From the NCBI GenBank assembly GCA_027065775.1, contig JAMONN010000165.1, positions 1 through 34,732 of the forward strand: DNA of 34,732 bases, read 5' to 3'. Below the pieces are notes generated by a model, which worked only from the letters and a program-made list of their open reading frames with translations, was not told the origin of the DNA and did not search any database. This DNA comes from Flavobacteriaceae bacterium. GTDB taxonomy: Bacteria > Bacteroidota > Bacteroidia > Flavobacteriales > Flavobacteriaceae. Made by a program: the position numbers and the translations under genes. The stretch's first letter is position 1. The number at the start of each line of letters is the position of its first letter. Of this stretch, positions 14,878 through 21,356 are shown in pieces.

Positions 14878-16023
14878 ATGACTACAACTGATAATATAGT
14901 ATTTGAAATTGATAATAAGTTAGATCAATTAGTAAAAAAAATTGAATTACTAAACTATATTAATCCAATAAATATAGAAGTAGAAAAAGAACGTTTTTTT
15001 CAATCTAAATTCACAAAAAACCCAAATTTTAAATATCCAAAAGTTGATTTTGATTCTTTTAAATTACAAAGAGAATTATTTGCTTTAAAAATTGAAGATA
15101 TTGAGGATGATATAATAAGAAAATTATACGAAGATATTATTTACGAATATTCAGGTTTAATAGAATGTATTACTACAATTGGTCAAGGAAAAAAGTTTTA
15201 TTATAATTCACTTAAATCTTTTGGTACACCAACAGAAAAAGATGTAGAAAATGCTAAATTTATTTTACATTTTGAAGATGAAATAGATATAGAGAAAAAC
15301 TTACCGCGTTTTGATGTACACGAAACTGAAAAATTATTTAGAGAATATTCTAAGCAATACGATTTTTCGTATGAGATAAAACATTCCGATAAAATGTCTG
15401 CTATTGCAATGGTTTTAAGTAATGACAAAACATTGGTGTTGAATACAAATCACACTTTTTCAGAAACAGATGTAAATATTTTAACAAATCATGAAATAGG
15501 TGTTCATATGGTTACAACTATGAATAGTTTGCGAAATGATTTAAAAATATTTTCACATGGTTTTCCTAACAATGTAGAAACACAAGAAGGTTTAGCGGTC
15601 TATAGCGAATATATGTCTAATAGTATTACGCTATCTCGATTAAAAAGACTGGCATTTAGAGTTATAGCTGTTAATTCTTTAGAAAAAGGGTATGAATTTA
15701 AGCAAACTTTTAAATTACTGTATAATAATTATAGTTTATGTAAAGAAAATGCATTTAATATAACTTTAAGAGTACATCGTGGTGGTGGTTTTACAAAAGA
15801 TTACTTGTATTTAACTGGTTTGTCAAAAGTGTACAGTTATTATAAGAATGAAAAAAATATTAATTTGCTTTTAACAGGAAAAACATCTATTGAATATGCA
15901 AAAAGCATTAAATATTTAATTAGTAATAACTACGCTAGAGAACCGAAATATATTACAGATTCTTACCAGAAAAATAAAAATTCAAAAAAAACTATTGCGT
16001 TTATTTTAGATAATTTAGCATAA
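14878..16023 (+). CDS. DUF1704 metallopeptidase-like protein (QEGLA motif, TIGR02421-type)
   Basis: A 381-residue protein with the defining motifs of the flavohemoglobin expression-modulating QEGLA family. These are HEIGVH (205-210, an HExxxH zinc site), QEGLA (236-240), whose glutamate is expected to complete the site, and the conserved C-terminal RVHRGGGFTKDYLYLTGL (298-315). The same domain in animals (MATCAP/KIAA0895L) is a tubulin tyrosine carboxypeptidase, so removal of a C-terminal residue is a fair hypothesis. The bacterial substrate is not known. It is cytoplasmic, with no signal. It is the last gene of the ATP-grasp/deformylase/DUF1704 set. Its stop codon coincides with the start of the yigZ remnant, so its final residues may come from the breakpoint. 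Confidence 0.88.
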   Translation: MTTTDNIVFEIDNKLDQLVKKIELLNYINPINIEVEKERFFQSKFTKNPNFKYPKVDFDSFKLQRELFALKIEDIEDDIIRKLYEDIIYEYSGLIECITTIGQGKKFYYNSLKSFGTPTEKDVENAKFILHFEDEIDIEKNLPRFDVHETEKLFREYSKQYDFSYEIKHSDKMSAIAMVLSNDKTLVLNTNHTFSETDVNILTNHEIGVHMVTTMNSLRNDLKIFSHGFPNNVETQEGLAVYSEYMSNSITLSRLKRLAFRVIAVNSLEKGYEFKQTFKLLYNNYSLCKENAFNITLRVHRGGGFTKDYLYLTGLSKVYSYYKNEKNINLLLTGKTSIEYAKSIKYLISNNYAREPKYITDSYQKNKNSKKTIAFILDNLA

Positions 16024-16086
16024 ATTGCGATTAACAAATCAATATTTCAAGAAGTTGAACAAATTAATAATTTAAGGTATCAATAA
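16024..16086 (+). pseudogene. yigZ 3'-end remnant (right copy of duplicated junction)
   Basis: Directly after the DUF1704 stop the same frame reads IAINKSIFQEVEQINNLRYQ and stop (TAA 16084-16086). This matches the C-terminus of YigZ in this window (IGVDKSIYQEVINQINTLRSI). No start or upstream part of yigZ remains. Three bases later comes ATG of lytTR, and the bases around that start also match those after intact yigZ (AAGATTAAATTA at 16105-16116 and 5781-5792). This shows an ancestral yigZ-lytTR arrangement that is now split. Confidence 0.85.
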
Positions 16087-16089
16087 AAA

Positions 16090-16980
16090 ATGTTAGACTT
16101 TTTTAAGATTAAATTACCATATCAAAATGCAATAAAGCACAAGTTTTTAATGGCACTATTTTATGGTTTTTTACCATATACTTTTTTATTGATTTTTAAA
16201 CCATTTGGGTTAAATGATTTTTTACAACATAATAAAATATTTGTTTTAGGGTATAGTTTTATTGCATTTGCTTACAATTTCTGTATCTATTTATTAATGG
16301 ATAAAATATCTTTTTTTGTTAAGAATTGGAATGTTATTAAGGTAATCTTATTATACTTTTTTATTGTTTTTTCTATTTCTGTTCTATATTATATATATCA
16401 TTGTTCAGGTGAAAACCTACCACTTTATAAAAGTATAAATTATGATGAAATTGTGTTTATGGTGATTGCCATCACTTTACTTCCCACTATATTAGTAGTT
16501 CTTACTTTAAAGTTAAACGATAATAAGAGGTATTTCTTGGAGTTAACTTCTAAAAAAAACAATAAAATTGAAGTTAATAAGGTTAAGAAACGAGTTTTTA
16601 AAATAAAAACAACATCATTAAAAGAGCAAGACTTAATAATTAATATTAATGATTTTTTATATGTAAATTCAGATAATAATTATTGTCATTTTCATTACCT
16701 AAATAAGGATAATATTGTTGTAAATAAAATGCTTAGAATTACCTTAAAACAAGTCGAAAGTCAGTTAAAAGATTTTAAATATTTTTTAAGATGTCATAAT
16801 TCTTACATTATTAATACCTCAAAAATTATTAAAATTGATGGAAATTCAACAAATAGAAAAATTAAATTGAAACATGTTAATTTTTCAATACCGACATCTA
16901 GAAGTCTAAAAATAAGCGCTTTAAGTGAATTATTGCAGGACAACCATTTACCACAAAATCCACTAAATACAACATTTTAG
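16090..16980 (+). CDS. Membrane-anchored LytTR-family transcription regulator
   Basis: A 296-residue one-component regulator. Residues 1-160 carry about four membrane helices (around 19-38, 50-69, 82-101, 122-142), with no receiver or kinase domain. Residues about 190-285 form a LytTR DNA-binding domain: FLYVNSDNNYCHFHYL, LRITLKQVESQL, FLRCHNSYIINTSKI and FSIPTSRS are its usual blocks. It should sense a membrane or external signal and bind DNA from the membrane. The closest downstream genes, two CZB zinc-binding proteins, are natural regulatory candidates. The ancestral neighbour upstream was yigZ. Confidence 0.87.
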   Translation: MLDFFKIKLPYQNAIKHKFLMALFYGFLPYTFLLIFKPFGLNDFLQHNKIFVLGYSFIAFAYNFCIYLLMDKISFFVKNWNVIKVILLYFFIVFSISVLYYIYHCSGENLPLYKSINYDEIVFMVIAITLLPTILVVLTLKLNDNKRYFLELTSKKNNKIEVNKVKKRVFKIKTTSLKEQDLIININDFLYVNSDNNYCHFHYLNKDNIVVNKMLRITLKQVESQLKDFKYFLRCHNSYIINTSKIIKIDGNSTNRKIKLKHVNFSIPTSRSLKISALSELLQDNHLPQNPLNTTF

Positions 16981-17011
16981 AATAAAAATATTAAAACTAA
17001 AAACTCTTTTG

Positions 17012-17019
17012 TATCTTTG
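17012..17019 (+). promoter_or_regulatory. Candidate -7 promoter element of the first CZB gene
   Basis: TATCTTTG fits the Bacteroidetes TAnnTTTG box and lies about 30 bases before ATG 17049. No good TTG box is seen 18-19 bases upstream, so it may need an activator, such as the LytTR protein next door (inference). Confidence 0.45.
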
Positions 17020-17048
17020 CTTTGCTAAAAAGAAAATTAACAATAAAA

Positions 17049-17660
17049 ATGAGTGATTTAGAAAACGAAATCGAACGATTGATTTCAGAAAAAAAACGCA
17101 TAAAAGAAAAACTCTCAGAAAATTTTAATGATAAGGATGATTCGCATGACGATAATCTAAAAATATCTATCGAAAAATCAACAGAATCTAATCCGATAGA
17201 AGTTGATATTATAAAATTTAAAAAAGAGACTCTAAAACAACTTGCAGATGCAAAAATAGGACATAAAAAATGGATGTCTTATGTGCAAATACTAATAGCA
17301 CTTGGTGATATTCAATCTGCAAATGCAGAAATACCTGTAAATTATACAATGTGTGATTTTGGAGTATGGTATTACGGTCATGGACAATTATTAAATGAAT
17401 ATGACAGATTTGATGAAATTGAAGAAATTCATCAAGAAGTTCATGATACATACCTTAAAATTTATAATTTATATAAAAATCCGCTAAAAGGATCTTTGCT
17501 TAAAAGCTTAAAAAAAGCAGAATTTAATAGACAAGAAAACGCAGAAAAATTAGCTATAGTATTAAAACAACATTCTAAAACTTTATTCGAAATATTGAAT
17601 GATATGTCTGACAGATTGAAAAAAATGTCTAATGAAAAGTTAACCGAGATGATTAGTTAA
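17049..17660 (+). CDS. Stand-alone CZB (chemoreceptor zinc-binding) domain protein
   Basis: A 203-residue soluble protein. Residues 1-60 form a charged helical region with coiled-coil character (MSDLENEIERLISEKKRIKEK). Residues about 65-145 form a CZB domain with all zinc ligands: His72 (GHKKWM), Cys102 in the CxFGxW motif (MCDFGVWYYG), and His128/His132 (HQEVH). A C-terminal helix follows. CZB domains normally end chemoreceptors or sit with diguanylate cyclases and sense zinc or hypochlorous acid; here there is no other signalling domain. ATG 17049 is preferred over an in-frame TTG at 17022, which lies in the promoter/leader region. It pairs with the next gene, which has the same domain. Confidence 0.85.
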   Translation: MSDLENEIERLISEKKRIKEKLSENFNDKDDSHDDNLKISIEKSTESNPIEVDIIKFKKETLKQLADAKIGHKKWMSYVQILIALGDIQSANAEIPVNYTMCDFGVWYYGHGQLLNEYDRFDEIEEIHQEVHDTYLKIYNLYKNPLKGSLLKSLKKAEFNRQENAEKLAIVLKQHSKTLFEILNDMSDRLKKMSNEKLTEMIS

Positions 17661-17729
17661 TTTAATATTTATAAATACCCCCAAATTTATTATTATATTG
17701 ACAAATCAATATCAACGAACAGTTAACAA

Positions 17730-18722
17730 ATGGACAAAATAAAGGAAAATAAAGAAGAGTCACCACTATTAGAGATGGACTCTACTCGAAAAATAAAGAA
17801 CCTCAACAATGCACTAGATATTAGTAATATGATATCTGTTGAAAATATGATTGCTTTAAAAGAGAAATCTGCTAGAATAGCTAAAGGTTTGATTAATGAT
17901 AAATCATCTGCGGATATGCCTTCTATTAAAGAAGATAAAATTCACAAAATAGATGTTAAAACTGTTGATAGTAAAATAAATGTTGAATTAACTCCAACTA
18001 AAGGATTAACTTCTACTGAAGAATTAACTCCTGTTAAAGAATTAACTTCTACTGAAGAACCAGTTCATGTTAAAGAATTAATTTCAGTTAAAGGATTAAC
18101 TTCTACTGAAGAACCAGTTCATGTTAAAGAATTAATTCCAACTAAAGAATTAACTCCTGCTAAAGGATTAACTTCTGCTAAAGAATTAACTTCGACTGAA
18201 AAAGTAATTATTAACCATACGATTGATAAAACAAATACAAACAAAGAAAATATTACTAAAGTCAGTAATATTGTTTCGAAAGAATCACTAATAGAAGAAT
18301 TAGAGACTGCTCAAACTGACCATTTAAATTACATGAAAAATATTTATGTATTTTTACAATTAGAAGGAAATGTAACTAATTCACAACTTACTAATCCTGA
18401 AAACTATACTATGTGTACTTTTGGGGAATGGTACTATGGTAAAGGGCAGTCATTTACTGAGTTTGATGAATTTAAACAAGTAGAATCTTTACATGTTGTT
18501 ATTCATAATTATTATTTAAAGATATACAAATTATATAGTATTACTTTAAAAAGTTCCTTTTTTAAAACGATAGCAAAGTTAGAAAAAGAGCGTTTGCTAA
18601 AAGTTGAAAAATTAGTTGTTATTTTAGAATCTAATTCTAATCAATTAATTGATTTATTAGATAAAATAGCAATAAAAATTAAAAGTATGAATCCAAAGGA
18701 ACTCGAATCTATAATGACTTAA
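17730..18722 (+). CDS. Second CZB domain protein with a hexapeptide-repeat region
   Basis: A 330-residue protein. Residues 1-85 are polar and helical. Residues 87-158 are twelve exact-length hexapeptide units of the type L-T-S-T-E-E / L-T-P-x-K-E / P-V-H-V-K-E. Residues about 190-275 are a CZB domain with His198 (DHLNYM), Cys229 (MCTFGEWYYG) and His255/His259 (HVVIH). A C-terminal helix follows. It is clearly a paralog of the gene 70 bp upstream and probably arose by duplication followed by gain of the repeat linker. No membrane helix and no signal peptide. Its stop codon overlaps the convergent guaD stop. Confidence 0.85.
   Translation: MDKIKENKEESPLLEMDSTRKIKNLNNALDISNMISVENMIALKEKSARIAKGLINDKSSADMPSIKEDKIHKIDVKTVDSKINVELTPTKGLTSTEELTPVKELTSTEEPVHVKELISVKGLTSTEEPVHVKELIPTKELTPAKGLTSAKELTSTEKVIINHTIDKTNTNKENITKVSNIVSKESLIEELETAQTDHLNYMKNIYVFLQLEGNVTNSQLTNPENYTMCTFGEWYYGKGQSFTEFDEFKQVESLHVVIHNYYLKIYKLYSITLKSSFFKTIAKLEKERLLKVEKLVVILESNSNQLIDLLDKIAIKIKSMNPKELESIMT
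17988..18203 (+). repeat. Intragenic 18-bp repeats (12 units) coding hexapeptides
   Basis: Twelve 18-bp units, 216 bp, kept in frame. Units 4-6 and 7-9 form a higher-order 54-bp repeat (LTSTEE, PVHVKE, LI...K). The units differ at many bases, so the array is old or under selection, but neighbouring units such as LTSTEE are identical at DNA level in places. Confidence 0.93.
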
Positions 18723-19195
18723 TATTCTGTTTTATCTTCTTTTTCTCGCCATTTATTAAATGGTATTAGCGCAATTTCGTGTTCGCACTGTTCAAAAGGT
18801 ATTTGTCTTTTATTGTATGGCAACGGAATTTCATCATAAATAAACTGATCATCAAATCCTATTGCTGCGGCATCTTCTTGGTTAGAACCATAATACACCA
18901 TTTTTGGTCTTGCCCAATAAATGGCACCTAAACACATAGGGCAAGGTTCACAACTTGTATAAATAATACAATCATCTAACTGAAAAGAGTTTAAATTTTT
19001 ACAAGCATCGCGTATTGCAGTAACTTCTGCATGTGCAGTTGGATCATTACTTGAAGTTACCTTGTTATTTCCACGACCAATAATTTCGCCATCTTTAACA
19101 ATAATACAACCAAATGGTCCACCTTCATTAGCATTCATTCCTTTTAAAGCCATATTTACAGCTTCGGTCATAAAATATTTGTGATCTTTTTTCAT
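18719..19195 (-). CDS. guaD: Guanine deaminase
   Basis: A 158-residue zinc-dependent deaminase very close to the short Bacillus-type guanine deaminase. It has GGPFGCIIVKDG (25-36), the motif TAHAEVTAIR (His55 zinc ligand, Glu57 proton shuttle), SCEPCPMCLGAIYWARP (81-97; Cys85 and Cys88 zinc ligands) and the GuaD-type tail GFDDQFIYDEI with FEQCEHE. It converts guanine to xanthine and ammonia in purine salvage. Its 3' end overlaps the convergent CZB gene by 4 bp. The region upstream of its start contains 17 TTCAACA units. Confidence 0.93.
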   Translation of the reverse strand: MKKDHKYFMTEAVNMALKGMNANEGGPFGCIIVKDGEIIGRGNNKVTSSNDPTAHAEVTAIRDACKNLNSFQLDDCIIYTSCEPCPMCLGAIYWARPKMVYYGSNQEDAAAIGFDDQFIYDEIPLPYNKRQIPFEQCEHEIALIPFNKWREKEDKTEY

Positions 19196-19242
19196 TTTTT
19201 TAAATTTAATTTTAGATGTTGAATTATTAATTTTAAATTATT

Positions 19243-19361
19243 TTCAACATTCAACATTCAACATTCAACATTCAACATTCAACATTCAACATTCAACATT
19301 CAACATTCAACATTCAACATTCAACATTCAACATTCAACATTCAACATTCAACATTCAACA
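19243..19361. repeat. Tandem array (TTCAACA)17
   Basis: Seventeen perfect 7-bp units (119 bp) start directly at the base next to the fumC stop codon (19362) and end 47 bp before the guaD start (on the minus strand the unit reads TGTTGAA). One inverted unit, TGTTGAA, lies at 19218-19224. A perfect array of this length is a prime candidate for strain-to-strain copy-number change. Confidence 0.97.
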
Positions 19362-20756
19362 TTACAAAGTTCCAGTCATATCTTGTGGTACAACCCATTC
19401 ATCATATTGTTCGGCAGTTACGTAACCTAAATTAATAGCTTCTTCTTTTAAAGTAGTGCCGTTTTTATGTGCTGTATTAGCAATTTCGGCAGCTTTGTAG
19501 TAACCTATTTTTGTATTTAAAGCAGTAACTAACATTAATGAATTGTTTAATAATTCTTCTATTTTTTTAGTATTTACTTCAATTCCTTCTGCACAATTAT
19601 CATTAAAAGACAAACATGCATCGCCTAATAATCTAGCGGATTGTAAAAAATTTGCCGCCATTAAAGGTTTAAAAACATTTAATTCAAAATGACCTTGCAT
19701 TCCACCAATGGTTATCGCAACATCATTACCCATAACTTGTGCGCAAACCATAGTCAAAGCTTCTGCTTGCGTAGGATTTACTTTACCTGGCATAATAGAA
19801 GATCCAGGTTCGTTTGCTGGTAATATTAATTCGCCAATACCACTTCGCGGACCAGATGCTAAAATTCTAATATCATGTGCAATTTTATTTAAAGAAACGG
19901 CTAACATTTTTAGTGCTGCATGACTTTCTACTATAGCATCATGTGCCGCTAAAGCTTCAAACTTATTTTTTGCAGTAATAAATGGTAAACCTGTAAACTC
20001 TGCAATGTATTTTGCAACTAAAACATCGTAACCTTTTGGAGTATTTAGACCAGTACCAACTGCTGTTCCTCCTAAAGCTAATTCGGATAAATGACTTAAA
20101 GAATTATTAAGAGATTTTAGACCGTGATCTAATTGCGAAACATAACCAGAAAATTCTTGGCCAACTGTTAATGGCGTAGCATCCATTAAATGGGTTCTAC
20201 CAATTTTAACTACATTAATAAAGTCATTAGACTTATCATCTAAAGTATTTCTTAATTTTTTTATATTTGGTATCGTATTCTCTAGCAGTATTTTATATGC
20301 CGCAATATGCATTCCTGTAGGGAAAGTATCGTTAGAAGATTGCGATTTATTTACATCATCGTTAGGTTGAATTATTTTTTCACCTTCGCCAATTATTCTA
20401 CCTGCAATTTCTTGCGCTCTGTTAGCAATTACTTCATTAACATTCATGTTACTTTGTGTGCCAGAACCAGTTTGCCAAATAACTAACGGAAACTGATTAT
20501 CATGTTTTCCAGCAATAATTTCATCACAAACTTGCCCAATTAAATCTCTTTTACTAGCATCTAAAATACCAAGTTCGCAATTTGTGTAAGCTGCCGCTTT
20601 TTTTAAGTAAGCAAAACCATAAACTAATTCTAATGGCATGGATGCACTTGCGCCAATTTTGAAATTATTTCTAGACCTTTCCGTTTGTGCACCCCAATAT
20701 TTATCACTTGGTACTTCCACATTTCCCATCGTATCCTTCTCAATTCTGAAACTCAT
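19362..20756 (-). CDS. fumC: Class II fumarate hydratase
   Basis: A 464-residue, full-length class II fumarase (fumarate + water to L-malate, TCA cycle, cytoplasm). Family motifs are [19 protein letters not shown] (96-114), [12 protein letters not shown] (136-147), [12 protein letters not shown] (186-197) and the SS-loop signature [13 protein letters not shown] (318-330), which carries the catalytic serine. A TAACTTTG sequence on the minus strand in the 95-bp divergent region (20777-20784) could be its -7 box. The start [11 protein letters not shown] is typical. It is followed by guaD across the TTCAACA array. Confidence 0.96.
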   Translation of the reverse strand: MSFRIEKDTMGNVEVPSDKYWGAQTERSRNNFKIGASASMPLELVYGFAYLKKAAAYTNCELGILDASKRDLIGQVCDEIIAGKHDNQFPLVIWQTGSGTQSNMNVNEVIANRAQEIAGRIIGEGEKIIQPNDDVNKSQSSNDTFPTGMHIAAYKILLENTIPNIKKLRNTLDDKSNDFINVVKIGRTHLMDATPLTVGQEFSGYVSQLDHGLKSLNNSLSHLSELALGGTAVGTGLNTPKGYDVLVAKYIAEFTGLPFITAKNKFEALAAHDAIVESHAALKMLAVSLNKIAHDIRILASGPRSGIGELILPANEPGSSIMPGKVNPTQAEALTMVCAQVMGNDVAITIGGMQGHFELNVFKPLMAANFLQSARLLGDACLSFNDNCAEGIEVNTKKIEELLNNSLMLVTALNTKIGYYKAAEIANTAHKNGTTLKEEAINLGYVTAEQYDEWVVPQDMTGTL

Positions 20757-20851
20757 AATATGCTATTTTAATTTGATTACAAAGTTACTAAAATAAGTAC
20801 AGTTGCATTGCAATTTTTTTAGAAGTTAATTTGTATTTTTGAAAAAAACAA

Positions 20852-21286
20852 ATGTCAAAGAAATCTTTATTTTTAGTGATTATTCAATTTTCTTGTTTTG
20901 CTTTTTTTGCATTTGATGGTGTTTTTAAAACGAATCATTGGTTATTTTATATACAAATTATAGGTTTCTTACTGGCTGTTTGGGGCGTTTTAGTTATGAA
21001 AATGGGTAACTTTAACGTACAACCTGAAGTTAAGAATAATGCAAATATCGTAAAAAAAGGACCTTATAAAATTATACGAAACCCTATGTATTCAGGTATT
21101 ATTCTTTTCATTGGTGTCGCAATAATAACCGACTTTACTTATCTACGGCTTTCTATATTTATGTTATTAACCTTAGTACTATTACTTAAAATATTTATGG
21201 AAGAAACGTTTATGGAAGAACGATTCGGAAAAGAATATTTAGATTATAAACAAAGTACATATCGACTGCTGCCATTTGTTTATTAA
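20852..21286 (+). CDS. Small membrane methyltransferase (ICMT/PEMT type)
   Basis: A 144-residue protein with four membrane helices and the isoprenylcysteine carboxyl methyltransferase / phospholipid methyltransferase C-terminal pattern: KKGPYKIIRNPMYSGIILF (about 69-87), then EETFMEERFGKEYLDYKQSTYRLLPF (about 116-141). These enzymes take SAM into a membrane-embedded site and methylate lipid-linked or hydrophobic substrates; which one cannot be told. A TATTTTTG at 20834-20841 is a probable -7 element just before the start. Confidence 0.82.
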   Translation: MSKKSLFLVIIQFSCFAFFAFDGVFKTNHWLFYIQIIGFLLAVWGVLVMKMGNFNVQPEVKNNANIVKKGPYKIIRNPMYSGIILFIGVAIITDFTYLRLSIFMLLTLVLLLKIFMEETFMEERFGKEYLDYKQSTYRLLPFVY

Positions 21287-21289
21287 GAA

Positions 21290-21321
21290 TTGTTTAATTG
21301 TTTAATCGTTTAATTTTTAAA
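21290..21321 (+). repeat. Four-unit octamer array (TTGTTTAA type) overlapping a promoter
   Basis: Units TTGTTTAA, TTGTTTAA, TCGTTTAA and TTTTTAAA sit just before TATTTTTG (21327-21334), a good -7 element for the gene at 21357. The third unit places TCG exactly 18 bases before the -7 box, where a TTG -33 element would be expected. Confidence 0.6.
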
Positions 21322-21356
21322 TTGCTTATTTTTGTAAATAAGAAAAACAAACTAAA

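Noticed and set aside
5793-16023. Classical integrative element with integrase or transposase
   Set aside because: No recombinase, transposase, relaxase or tRNA att site is visible. The flanking repeats are parts of genes, so homologous recombination or duplication is the more careful reading.
17022-17048. TTG start for the first CZB protein
   Set aside because: It lies just after the TATCTTTG promoter box, where the transcript start is expected. ATG 17049 is downstream and gives a normal N-terminus.
19243-19361. Possible CRISPR array
   Set aside because: Units are 7 bp and contiguous, with no spacers and no cas genes nearby. It is a simple tandem repeat.
19708-19923. Open frame on the plus strand inside fumC
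   Set aside because: Antisense to conserved fumarase motifs and composition-driven; no independent support.
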